Source of the DNA: an uncultured Bacteroidales bacterium | GTDB taxonomy: Bacteria; Bacteroidota; Bacteroidia; Bacteroidales; Bacteroidaceae | Reading direction: 5' to 3' | NCBI GenBank assembly: GCA_902782245.1 | Contig: CACZMI010000001.1 | Span: forward strand, 1-64,000 | Length of the DNA stretch: 64,000 nucleotides | Shown: positions 7,612 through 15,532 of the stretch, piece after piece | Layout of the letters: the number at the start of each line of letters is the position of its first letter | Position numbering within the stretch: position 1 is the stretch's first letter | Notes under the pieces: model-generated | Told to the model about the DNA's origin: nothing | Databases searched by the model: none | What the model saw: only the letters and a program-made list of their open reading frames with translations | Made by a program: the position numbers and the translations under genes

Positions 7612-8514
7612 CTATTTCCACAACGGCTCATTCTCCCATCCCTTGGGGAATCCCATAGCAGTTGTATCAATGGCCGGATAATTGGCAAGTAGGGCATCAA
7701 TCTTGGCTTTCATATCATTCTGAGGGGATATGATGTTGAGAAAATACTTGATGATGCACAGGTTGAAATATGTGCGGAGTTCGTCAGTAGGCAGAGAAAT
7801 CCAACTACCTGTCATGTGATTAGGAATCATGGGGCGTATGGTGTTCTGCTTGTTCCATACACGTGCATGATGACAACAGGAATTACGTGTCAGGGTAACG
7901 ATGGTTAGCCATGACATAAAGGGTGCTACCTGTAGGCCAAATCTCAGTGCAATACTCTTCTTTATGCGAGCAGTCTTAATGTTGCTGAAGATATTGGTGA
8001 TGACACCAAACGGGAGTACTTCTGCCAGAATCCATGCAGGAGGATATGGATTGGAATAGTTCTGCTTAAAGTGGACAATGAATTCTTCGCGTGAGCGATG
8101 CAGTTCTGCGTCAATCAAATCCATTGTGTGGCGGAACTTATCCGCATCAGCAAAATTGCTTTCGTCTGTCATCCAGAATGAGTCGCCCGTCATTTCGCTA
8201 CCTATATTGACAATCGCACTCCGCACCGCCACCTCTATCTTCTCAATTTCGTTGAAAATTAGCAGACGCAGCTTCTTGTCAAAACGATAGAGCATCATCA
8301 CCTGATCAAATGAGTAGCCTGGCTTGTAACAGTGCTCTTCTTTGGGCATTTGCAATAGAGGATACATATAAGCCGATAAACGATAATAGCCTATAAACTC
8401 TATATATCTCTCAGCTTTGGAGCTGTCGGTTATAGTCAGACCACGCGATTGCAGTAGTTTGACAAGGTCGTGCGCACTGGTGTACGGCTTTTTGAATGGA
8501 ATTTTGCTGCTCAT
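7612..8514 (-). CDS. Abi_2 (AbiF/AbiD-type) HEPN abortive-infection protein
   Basis: A 300-aa protein from the ATG at 8514; the longer frame upstream would read through the hairpin RNA and is rejected. It matches the Abi_2 family along its length: KPYTSAHDLVKLLQSRGL near the start, YIEFIGYYRLSAYMYPL (~37-53), DKKLRLLIFNEIEKIEVAVRSA (~79-100) and WILAEVLPFG (~161-170). The HEPN ribonuclease signature R-x4-H is present as Arg210-Asn-Ser-Cys-Cys-His215. Such proteins stop phage spread by RNA cleavage. Related abiF genes are known to sit next to conserved RNAs, and here a terminator-like hairpin RNA lies directly before the start codon. I infer an RNA-controlled toxin, similar in logic to type III toxin-antitoxin pairs. 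Confidence 0.88.
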   Translation of the reverse strand: MSSKIPFKKPYTSAHDLVKLLQSRGLTITDSSKAERYIEFIGYYRLSAYMYPLLQMPKEEHCYKPGYSFDQVMMLYRFDKKLRLLIFNEIEKIEVAVRSAIVNIGSEMTGDSFWMTDESNFADADKFRHTMDLIDAELHRSREEFIVHFKQNYSNPYPPAWILAEVLPFGVITNIFSNIKTARIKKSIALRFGLQVAPFMSWLTIVTLTRNSCCHHARVWNKQNTIRPMIPNHMTGSWISLPTDELRTYFNLCIIKYFLNIISPQNDMKAKIDALLANYPAIDTTAMGFPKGWENEPLWK

Positions 8515-8517
8515 AGT

Positions 8518-8567
8518 AAAAAACGACCCGCCATTTGAGCATCGTTGAGAGGCTTGGCGGGTTCTAG
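8518..8567 (-). ncRNA. Hairpin leader RNA immediately upstream of abi
   Basis: On the minus strand a -7 box TACTTTTG (8581-8574) is followed by a ~50-nt leader. In it ACCCGCCA (8562-8555) pairs perfectly with TGGCGGGT (8533-8526) across a 21-nt loop, then T6 (8523-8518) and the abi ATG. This is a rho-independent terminator with a large loop, so most transcripts should end as a short RNA while read-through gives Abi. It matches the position of the RNA reported near abiF genes and could be the antitoxin RNA. Confidence 0.65.
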
Positions 8568-8573
8568 TGGGGG

Positions 8574-8581
8574 CAAAAGTA
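8574..8581 (-). promoter_or_regulatory. Promoter -7 box of abi leader
   Basis: TACTTTTG on the minus strand fits TAnnTTTG, about 60 bases before the abi ATG. It is divergent from the plus-strand -7 box at 8627. Confidence 0.55.
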
Positions 8582-8626
8582 GCACATTTCCTTGAAACAA
8601 CCAAACATTTTAAAAAAATAAATGTT

Positions 8627-8676
8627 TATCTTTGACCCCGCTTACAGGAGCCCCAGGCTCCCTTGAGCATTTTTTG
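8627..8676 (+). promoter_or_regulatory. Divergent promoter with short hairpin
   Basis: The plus-strand -7 box TATCTTTG (8627-8634) is followed by GGAGCC-CCA-GGCTCC (about 8648-8662) and a T-run near 8671. This is either an early terminator or attenuator, or the start of a transcript reaching the structured RNA at 8750. Confidence 0.5.
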
Positions 8677-8749
8677 GAAAGAACGAAGCTTTCGTTTTAC
8701 TGAGGTATTGAAATATCCGAATTAATTCATTTCCCCAAAAGTAAGACAA

Positions 8750-8902
8750 GAGCCAGATGTTCATGCTTGGTATATGGCCGCTCGTAAGGGCACGACATAT
8801 CCCTTCCCGCATGGCATCCGACTGCTTGCCGACTTGGGGAAAGGGATTCGGATACCCTCAATACTTGCCGGCCCACATGTTGGATGACATGCGGGTTTTT
8901 TT
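8750..8902 (+). ncRNA. Structured RNA, copy 2
   Basis: A diverged copy of the RNA at 7182-7334. Shared parts in order: AGCCRGATG near the 5' end, TATATGG, then CATAT-CCCTTCCC-GCATGGCATC (8796-8818), GGG-TTCGGATACCC, and a terminator (CCCACATGT/ACATGCGGG then T7, 8872-8902). GATGTT (8756-8761) pairs with GGCATC (8813-8818) through two G-U pairs, replacing GATGCC in copy 1. It ends 60 bases before the TPR regulator. The two copies lie on the plus strand on either side of the minus-strand abi gene. Confidence 0.6.
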
Positions 8903-8961
8903 ATTGCGGTGAGAGGATGGCGGCAAAGCAAAAAATGAATTATTTTTGCTTTTAGAAATAT

Positions 8962-10803
8962 ATGACAGTAAAAATGTGTGCCGGCAGTAAAACGGCAAAC
9001 GCGGGTTCCAGGATTAACACCTGGCTAAAACGCATGAACTTGTTTGGGTTGATTCAGTTCTCAAACAAATCGTTCTTATTGATTGTTGCGGCATTGTCTT
9101 TGTTATGCTTGGCGGCTTGCAGTCGTGTTAGTGACGGCAAGGAGCACAGGAACCATGTCATAAGTGAGCTTCTGGATAGTGCCGAAGCTGTCATGAATGA
9201 TAATCCGGAATTAGCATTGCAGTATATCGATAGCATTGACTCACATTCCATCATTGGCAGGGAGCGACAGGCACGTTATGCACTGCTTTGTTCGGAAGTT
9301 CTTTACAAGAACAGTATTGATGTCGATACTGATTCACTCATAATGATTGCTGTGAGATACTATTCCGTGGGCAATCATACAGAGCAATTATTCAGATCTT
9401 TCTACTGCTTGGGATGTATATACAATGAATTAGGAAAATGGACGGATGCGGCTGTAGCTCTGGGACAGGCTGAGCTATTGGCTGATAGAATTAGTGACAG
9501 CTATCGAAAAGGACTTATGTACACACAACTAGGCGAAGTGTTCTTTTACTCTTTTGATTTTAACAGGGCAGAACAATATTATCGTTTGGCCATGGACAAT
9601 TACGCAAAGGCAGGAAAGAATGAACATCGTATGCATGCGTTATATGATGTGGGTGGTTGTTTGTTGCAGCAAAAAAAATATGAGTCAGCACATTCAATAT
9701 TAAAGGAGGTCCAGGAATGGGCATCAATCCATGATGACAAGAACTTTGAGTCCAGTTGCATATTGAGCAGTTTGATGTGTTCAATAAATTTGCAAGACTT
9801 GGAGTTGGCTACAACCGAATTGAATGAATACATTTCTTTGAATGGGCAACCTGTTAATGATTCATACGTTTATTCATTGTTTGCCACATGTTATTTATCA
9901 AATGGGAAATATTCCGAGGCAAAACATTATATAGGTGATGGATGGAAACATGCTATAACAAAGAGTGATTCCATAAATCTTTGGTACAACGAATCTTTGT
10001 TGGATGAATTATGTGGTAGATTTGATTCCTCTTTAGTAAAATATAAGCATTCCATTGAACTGCAGAACCAGAATCTTTATAATCTTCTGGATCAACCTAT
10101 CCTGGGCGCACAAAAAGATTATTACAGGAATCTTGCCGAAACCGAATCTCTCAGGGCATCACGCAACAGGAGAACGGTAATTTCATTGTCTGTCATTTTT
10201 CTATCCATAATTGTGATTCTATTTCTCATTAACAGATCACGACGGTTAGAATATCAAGCTGACAAGTCGGACCTTATGCTCACCATAAAAGAACTTCGAC
10301 TTAGGGAGGATTCCAATAATGAAACGATTAATCGTTTGAGCAGTAGAGTCAACGACTTGTTCAGCAGACCATACGAGGAACTGGATGAAATATTTGAAAA
10401 GATGATGGAGACAGATGACCTTATTGAAGTTCAGACGATAGTGCAGGATGACAAAAAGAAAGAGGCATATTATTATAAAAAGGTGGATGAGTTCTATAAG
10501 CATGTGAAAGAAAAGTTTGATGAAATGATTTCAAATGATAATCAGCGCGAACTGGACAAGATTATCAACTCTACCTGCAATAACTTAATGAAACGCCTTG
10601 AGGGTGAGAAGATGAATTTATCAAAACAAGATTTGCTTATACTTCGCCTTTCTATCGTTGGCTTCTCTCCAAAGACAATAGGCCGCCTAACCAATACTCA
10701 ATACAAGACGGTTCATCAACAACGCCGCCGGGCCATACAGAAAATCACCAATGTTTCGGAAGAAATGGCTGCTGAAGTAACTAAAGTGCTCAAAATGAGT
10801 TGA
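8962..10803 (+). CDS. TPR-membrane-HTH transcriptional regulator
   Basis: A 613-aa inner-membrane one-component regulator of a type frequent in Bacteroidota. The likely true start is the ATG at 9034 (MNLFGLIQFSNK), because the first 24 residues look unlike a signal sequence; the rest of the N-terminus has a lipoprotein-like hydrophobic segment ending LLCLAACSR. Several TPR units follow (~40-370), presumably periplasmic. A single membrane helix (~410-430: VISLSVIFLSIIVILFLI) leads to a coiled coil and a C-terminal LuxR/sigma-region-4-like helix-turn-helix (~555-605: FSPKTIGRLTNTQYKTVHQQ). It precedes the DUF3244/transglutaminase/NVEAL genes and probably controls them. A related but TPR-less protein is at 29714. 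Confidence 0.85.
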   Translation: MTVKMCAGSKTANAGSRINTWLKRMNLFGLIQFSNKSFLLIVAALSLLCLAACSRVSDGKEHRNHVISELLDSAEAVMNDNPELALQYIDSIDSHSIIGRERQARYALLCSEVLYKNSIDVDTDSLIMIAVRYYSVGNHTEQLFRSFYCLGCIYNELGKWTDAAVALGQAELLADRISDSYRKGLMYTQLGEVFFYSFDFNRAEQYYRLAMDNYAKAGKNEHRMHALYDVGGCLLQQKKYESAHSILKEVQEWASIHDDKNFESSCILSSLMCSINLQDLELATTELNEYISLNGQPVNDSYVYSLFATCYLSNGKYSEAKHYIGDGWKHAITKSDSINLWYNESLLDELCGRFDSSLVKYKHSIELQNQNLYNLLDQPILGAQKDYYRNLAETESLRASRNRRTVISLSVIFLSIIVILFLINRSRRLEYQADKSDLMLTIKELRLREDSNNETINRLSSRVNDLFSRPYEELDEIFEKMMETDDLIEVQTIVQDDKKKEAYYYKKVDEFYKHVKEKFDEMISNDNQRELDKIINSTCNNLMKRLEGEKMNLSKQDLLILRLSIVGFSPKTIGRLTNTQYKTVHQQRRRAIQKITNVSEEMAAEVTKVLKMS

Positions 10804-11019
10804 TTAAAACCGTAGGGGGGGGGGGGTAATTTATTGATATTCAATTCGTTAAGCCCAATATTGGGTTTGTGTAGAAATATTCATTTTACAGCCTCGGTAA
10901 ATGCTTGAATAACAGCGTTTTAAAAATAGCCGTGTAGAAGTGCGAATCACGAATTTTCATTGATACGCCATTGTCTTCTCGTAACTTTGTACCCACAAAC
11001 CAATTAAAACTAAAAAGTT
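10804..11019. promoter_or_regulatory. Intergenic: poly-G tract, palindrome, promoter
   Basis: It contains twelve consecutive G (10815-10826), a palindrome AGCCCAATATTGGGTT (about 10853-10868), and the -7 box TAACTTTG (10982-10989), 31 bases before the DUF3244 ATG. The poly-G tract lies just past the regulator stop codon and is too far from the promoter core to be an obvious phase switch. Confidence 0.55.
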
Positions 11020-11379
11020 ATGAGAAGGACATTATCATTTGTCTTGGCATTGTTGCCATGTTTTCTGTTCACACCAGTCAAAGCATCTACTGACATCCCC
11101 ACAGAGGGTAGGCCTATTAATATTGACAGGGCCGGTCATGTACACCCACGTTCTATTGAGCCAGAGTGCTACTATCTTGACGGGTACGTATATATTACGT
11201 GTGACAGCACTGTTACTTCTATTGATGGCACAGTGACCCGTTTGAGTGACAATTTGCAGTGGAGCGACAGCAGCACCAGCTACACTTTACAGATAGCTGT
11301 TCCTACTGATGCTGGAACGTACCATCTCGAATTTTCTCTTTCTGACGGCAGTTATTATTACGGAGATTACATCTTGTAA
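11020..11379 (+). CDS. DUF3244 domain secreted protein
   Basis: A 119-aa exported protein: a signal peptide (MRRTLSFVLALLPCFLFTPVKA, cleavage likely after KA) and a single small Ig-like beta domain. The ending fits the DUF3244 family (YTLQIAVPTDAGTYHLEFSLSDGSYYYGDYIL region, with the conserved YxGxxxL-type tail). DUF3244 proteins are abundant single-domain surface or periplasmic proteins of Bacteroidales with no known function, often next to TPR-HTH regulators as here. A clear promoter sits immediately upstream, so it is probably the main target of the preceding regulator. Confidence 0.8.
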   Translation: MRRTLSFVLALLPCFLFTPVKASTDIPTEGRPINIDRAGHVHPRSIEPECYYLDGYVYITCDSTVTSIDGTVTRLSDNLQWSDSSTSYTLQIAVPTDAGTYHLEFSLSDGSYYYGDYIL

Positions 11380-11432
11380 CGCGGCAGCATATTAGTATTT
11401 GGATATTGGTTAGGTTTAGATTAAGTACGGAC

Positions 11433-12782
11433 ATGAAACGGTTTGGTTATATTATGCTCATTGCCGTTTCGGCCATATTTATTGGCTGCGGGAACCGATC
11501 ATGTCTGGATGAGGTTCTGGATTCAGCAGGCTCCAACCGTTCAGAGTTGGAGGCCGTGCTGAACCATTACCGTTCAATTGACCCTAACCCGGACAAACTA
11601 CGCGCAGCGGAGTTCCTGATAGAGAACATGCCAGCCCACTACTCTTACGCTGGCAACGAAATCTATCAGTACTACGATTATGCCGCCCGGATTCTTGCCA
11701 ATAAGGAACTGACACCAGAGCAACAGCGTGACAGTCTGCTTGCAATAACTGACCAAAAGTACCGCGACTTGCCTAATCACACCGTGCCCGATGCACAGGT
11801 AATCAAAGCTGATTTCCTGATAAAGAACATCGACACTTCATACGACAAATGGGTTAACTGTGATTGGGCAAGTCAGGTCACTTTTGATGAGTATCTTGAA
11901 TGGCTTCTGCCTTACAAGGCCACAGAGTTACAAGAATTGGACTCATGGCGTGACACACTGCTTGCACACTTTGGCGAGGGACTGAAGAATCCCATCAAGA
12001 ACGATGTGGAGTACAACACCACTCTGGCTACCGCCGATATGATACGTAACGAAGCACGACATAAGCTGAACCGCTACGGCCTTTACACCCGTGCCGGACT
12101 ACCATTACTCAGCGCATACTTACAGGTACACCAGACATACGGTGACATTCCGGACTACGCCTTGACCGCAGTGCTGGCGTTACGCAGCGTAGGCATTCCC
12201 GCCGTATTGGATGAAACTCCGGTAGGTAGCCGCGGCACAGCCGCCACCAGGTGGTTTGTGATTATATCTGACCGTGGCGAAAAGCTTACATCAGAGTGGG
12301 ATTTATCTACAATGATAGGCGGCGGATTCTTCCCCTACGAACGTGGTCCCAAGGTATATCGCAACACATACGCCATAAACAAGGAACGCTTAGAGTACAG
12401 GCGTAAAGTCAGATACCAGTACCCCTTTGAACTTGGCAAGAAAGACGTTACATCAAAGTACTTTCTTACCAGCAACATATCCATACCTATAGAAAGCACA
12501 GCAAGAAAACAGCTGAAAGACAAGTATGTCTATATAGCCTCTGCCGTACGCAGCAATGAACATCCATGGCAGATAGTTGACTTTGGCGTAATAAAGCACG
12601 GCAAGGCTTGTTTCCATGACATGGGCCGTGAAGTGCTCTACCAGATACAGGGATTTGACGGAGACGAGCTTGTGCCTGTCTCCCTTCCGTTTATACTGCA
12701 CAAGAACGGTAGCATAGAGTATATAGACGGTGACACTCTCAGTTCACCAAGTCTTGACCGATGGAAAAACAACGCCTTATGA
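11433..12782 (+). CDS. Transglutaminase-like lipoprotein, catalytic residues lost
   Basis: A 449-aa lipoprotein from the ATG at 11433 (MKRFGYIMLIAVSAIFIGCGN; lipobox Cys in IGCG); the frame opens nine codons earlier but that start would precede the signal peptide. It is a paralogue of the next gene over its whole length. In the transglutaminase core the neighbour has GSCMDY and SEGHSW, but this protein has GDIPDY and TAATRW at the same places, so both the nucleophilic Cys and the His are replaced. The DRG segment after the His is kept. I read it as an inactive paralogue, perhaps a binding partner. Its stop overlaps the next start as ATGA, showing tight coupling. Confidence 0.8.
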   Translation: MKRFGYIMLIAVSAIFIGCGNRSCLDEVLDSAGSNRSELEAVLNHYRSIDPNPDKLRAAEFLIENMPAHYSYAGNEIYQYYDYAARILANKELTPEQQRDSLLAITDQKYRDLPNHTVPDAQVIKADFLIKNIDTSYDKWVNCDWASQVTFDEYLEWLLPYKATELQELDSWRDTLLAHFGEGLKNPIKNDVEYNTTLATADMIRNEARHKLNRYGLYTRAGLPLLSAYLQVHQTYGDIPDYALTAVLALRSVGIPAVLDETPVGSRGTAATRWFVIISDRGEKLTSEWDLSTMIGGGFFPYERGPKVYRNTYAINKERLEYRRKVRYQYPFELGKKDVTSKYFLTSNISIPIESTARKQLKDKYVYIASAVRSNEHPWQIVDFGVIKHGKACFHDMGREVLYQIQGFDGDELVPVSLPFILHKNGSIEYIDGDTLSSPSLDRWKNNAL

Positions 12783-14800
12783 AACCACGGGTTAGACATA
12801 CAACACTCTTACCGCTTATACTGCTTGTGTTGTTTTCACTTGCGGTATCAGTCAGTTGCAGTCAGGACAATCTTTACCTGCACTATGCCCTGAAAGCCGC
12901 AGGTAAGAACAAGTCAGAACTCAAAGCCGTGCTCCGTCATTACCGCACAGTTGACCGTGACCCAGATAAACTCCGTGCCGCCAAGTACCTGATAGCCAAC
13001 ATGCCGGCACACAACTCATACCGTGACACGGCAGCCATAAACAGTTATTACCGTAAGGCATTAGAGATACTTGGCACAGGTCCAAGCCCCGACTGGCAGC
13101 GTGACACCCTGCGTCAGATAAGCGACCGCGAATTTGCAGGTATAACCAGAAACATAATATCAGATGTTGAGGTAATGACATCTGACTATCTCATATACAG
13201 CATAGATCATGCATTCTGTCAGTGGAGGACAAAGCCGTGGGCCAAGCACCTTACATACGAGCAGTTCCGTGATTGGATATTGCCTTACAAGGTTACTGAA
13301 CTACAGAGTCTTGATGCTTGGCGTGACACACTGTCTGCACACTACAGCGACAGCCTGAGCACCATACCCGCCACAGACTATGAGCGCAACACCATATACG
13401 GAGCCATAGAGATAGCCCGTAACGAGATTCACACCAAGCAGTCCGCCATAGGACATCGTGTTATGTGGGAGGACCGTGGTAGCATACCTATGCGCAGTGC
13501 CGCCACTTGGGTACGTATGACTTACGGCAGCTGCATGGACTACGTGATTATGGGTACAGCAGTGTTCCGTAGCTTGGGATTTCCCGCTGCCGTTGACCAG
13601 GTTCCATGTTGGGGACGTAACAGTGAAGGGCACAGCTGGTATGTATTCCTCGATGACCGCGGACGCGAGCAGATTACCATAAACTCGCTGATTCTTGGTG
13701 CCGGTATGCAGTTCTACCCATACGAGTGCATACCCAAGGTTTGGCGCAACACATACACAATAAACCGTAATCTGGTCAAGTACCGCAATACAGCCAAATA
13801 CGTTTATCCGTTTGAGCTATGTCAGCAAGATGTGACAGAACGGTACAACTTGACATCAGACCTTGTAATAGAGACAATAAGGGAACAGACCGCCAAGTTG
13901 AAAGACCGCAAGTACGTGTATATTTCAATGGCGGTAAACTCCGATGGTCCGCAGTGGAGAGTGCTTGACTACGGGACATTAAAGAGAGGCAAGGCACTTT
14001 TCAGGAACATGGGGCGCAATATGCTATATATAGCACTTGGCTATGACGGCCATAGCCTTATACCCATAAGCCATCCATTTATATTGCACAAGAGCGGAAA
14101 AATAGAGTACATAAACAATCAGGACTACAGTAGTGGCGATAGCCTTAAAACCATCAGCATGGACCTGCGCCGCAAGTACTATGAATCTTACAACGTGGTT
14201 GATATGCGCCGCAGGTTATTGGGTGGAAAGTTGCAATGCTCCGACAGCTCGGAATTTAAAGATGCCCTAACGCTATACACCATAGAGGATACGGAAATAC
14301 CCTATCTCATAGAACTGGATGCAGACCATCCTTATCGTTACTGGCGTTACCTTACACCAAACGGCTCATGGGGCAGCATATCAGAGTTATCTTTCCACGA
14401 TGAGAACGGAAACAAACTGACAGGAAAAGGCATAGCCAACCCCGAAGCCGGGCAGGATGCAATAGACCGTGCGTATGACGGCAATCTGCTGTCAAACTTT
14501 GAGATAAACCAGCCAGACGGGAACTGGGTGGGTCTGGATATGGGTAAGCCTACGGTTGTAAGATACGCAAGCGTATCACCTCGCAGCGATGACAATGACA
14601 TCTGTCCTGGGAATGAATATGAACTGTTCTGCTTTGATGGACAAGGTTGGCGTTCATTAGGTTATCAAGTAGCAGAAGGTAATACTTTACATTATGAGGG
14701 AATACCGCTTAACACGTTGCTGTGGGTGCGCAACTATACCCGTGGCAACAATGAGAGGCCATTTATAGTAAAGGAGAATGGTGATATTGAGTGGTGGTGA
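12779..14800 (+). CDS. Transglutaminase-like lipoprotein (active-site residues present)
   Basis: A 673-aa lipoprotein from the ATG at 12779, which overlaps the previous stop by four bases (ATGA); a start at 12761 is possible but less tidy. The signal sequence ends SLAVSVSCSQDN (lipobox Cys). The transglutaminase/papain-like domain has Cys in YGSCMDYV, His in EGHSWYV and Asp in FLDDRG. Around it are repeats of the HYRTVDRDPDKLRAAKYLIANMP region shared with the preceding protein. The C-terminal ~200 residues, absent from that protein, form a discoidin/galactose-binding-like domain (NFEINQPDGNWVGLDMG, ARYASVSPRSDDND-like). It probably acts on peptides or proteins at the cell surface. Confidence 0.82.
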   Translation: MKPRVRHTTLLPLILLVLFSLAVSVSCSQDNLYLHYALKAAGKNKSELKAVLRHYRTVDRDPDKLRAAKYLIANMPAHNSYRDTAAINSYYRKALEILGTGPSPDWQRDTLRQISDREFAGITRNIISDVEVMTSDYLIYSIDHAFCQWRTKPWAKHLTYEQFRDWILPYKVTELQSLDAWRDTLSAHYSDSLSTIPATDYERNTIYGAIEIARNEIHTKQSAIGHRVMWEDRGSIPMRSAATWVRMTYGSCMDYVIMGTAVFRSLGFPAAVDQVPCWGRNSEGHSWYVFLDDRGREQITINSLILGAGMQFYPYECIPKVWRNTYTINRNLVKYRNTAKYVYPFELCQQDVTERYNLTSDLVIETIREQTAKLKDRKYVYISMAVNSDGPQWRVLDYGTLKRGKALFRNMGRNMLYIALGYDGHSLIPISHPFILHKSGKIEYINNQDYSSGDSLKTISMDLRRKYYESYNVVDMRRRLLGGKLQCSDSSEFKDALTLYTIEDTEIPYLIELDADHPYRYWRYLTPNGSWGSISELSFHDENGNKLTGKGIANPEAGQDAIDRAYDGNLLSNFEINQPDGNWVGLDMGKPTVVRYASVSPRSDDNDICPGNEYELFCFDGQGWRSLGYQVAEGNTLHYEGIPLNTLLWVRNYTRGNNERPFIVKENGDIEWW

Positions 14801-15072
14801 TAATTTGAAAAAAAGGATAAATATGAAGTGAGGATATTGAAATATGGAGATTGACGAGAGAGAAATGTAAACGGATAAGGAAAGCAGAAGAGGCAGGAAA
14901 CATCCCAACTCTTGCAAAGCAGATGTCATTCTTGCCTCTTCCTTTCCAAATCTTAAGTTTAACCTTAAAATCCAGATAATGCAAAGATAGATAAAAGTAA
15001 AGAAAAAATACATATCATATAAATATGATGTGCTCAACTATTTAATGTGTTAATGATATAAACTTATTTAAA
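14801..15072. other. Intergenic with large-loop inverted repeat
   Basis: GGAAAG-AGAAGAGGCA near 14879-14898 pairs with TGCCTCTTCCTTTCC near 14934-14949, with one unpaired base and a loop of about 35 nt. This may end the transglutaminase transcript. AT-rich sequence follows up to the NVEAL start. No gene is seen. Confidence 0.5.
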
Positions 15073-15477
15073 ATGAAGAACAAAAAGATTTTTTATTTTG
15101 TGTTGTTTGGAATGGCAGTTATATGCTATTTCTTCGCAAACAACCGCTCTTTTTCAAAGATGGTATCTAGCAATGTAGAAGCTTTAGTATCCGTATCAAA
15201 TTCAGAATATCACACACCATCCTGTGGATTAGCTGTTGAAGAATTTATTGAAACAGCGGATGATGAAGCGAGATATCTACATTATACCGATTTACATACG
15301 TGGACATATTGTTCTATGGAGGATCATTATACTTGTGATAAAAACTCTTTGAAAAAGGCTATAAAGAGTTCACATACTCAGAAATGTTATCATCCACAAC
15401 CTCTAACGGAATGGTGGCAAACATTATTTAATAATTGGCCTGATTCAAATTGGGAAAATAGTTCCAGTAGTTTTTAA
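15073..15477 (+). CDS. NVEAL-domain exported polypeptide
   Basis: A 134-aa small protein of the NVEAL family. Residues 5-22 form an N-terminal hydrophobic segment, and the family motif Asn34-Val-Glu-Ala-Leu38 follows it. The region after the motif has four cysteines (51, 80, 88, 105), many aromatic residues and a Ser/Trp-rich tail. NVEAL proteins are secreted Bacteroidota products of unknown role, usually encoded with propeller lipoproteins and transport genes. The order here (two CxxC lipoproteins, an additional signal peptidase and an export system) suggests this is the product the cluster matures and exports. That link is inferred from synteny. A perfect hairpin terminator lies right after the gene. 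Confidence 0.85.
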   Translation: MKNKKIFYFVLFGMAVICYFFANNRSFSKMVSSNVEALVSVSNSEYHTPSCGLAVEEFIETADDEARYLHYTDLHTWTYCSMEDHYTCDKNSLKKAIKSSHTQKCYHPQPLTEWWQTLFNNWPDSNWENSSSSF

Positions 15478-15481
15478 TTTA

Positions 15482-15517
15482 TTTATGACAGATGGAATAA
15501 AATCCATCTGTCATAAA
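15482..15517 (+). terminator. Terminator/attenuator between NVEAL and propeller genes
   Basis: Perfect 15-bp stem TTTATGACAGATGGA (15482-15496) / TCCATCTGTCATAAA (15503-15517) with loop ATAAAA, then AAAATATA. The stem is symmetrical and A/T-flanked, so it may work in both directions. It lies five bases after the NVEAL stop and probably makes the NVEAL message more abundant than the downstream genes. Confidence 0.7.
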
Positions 15518-15532
15518 AAATATACAGACAAT

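Noticed and set aside
8515..8604. Upstream extension of the Abi_2 frame
   Set aside because: The codons overlap the hairpin leader and promoter, and lack similarity to the family.
15485..15532. Earlier ATG for the propeller lipoprotein
   Set aside because: It falls inside a perfect terminator hairpin and would place 16 residues before a complete lipoprotein signal.
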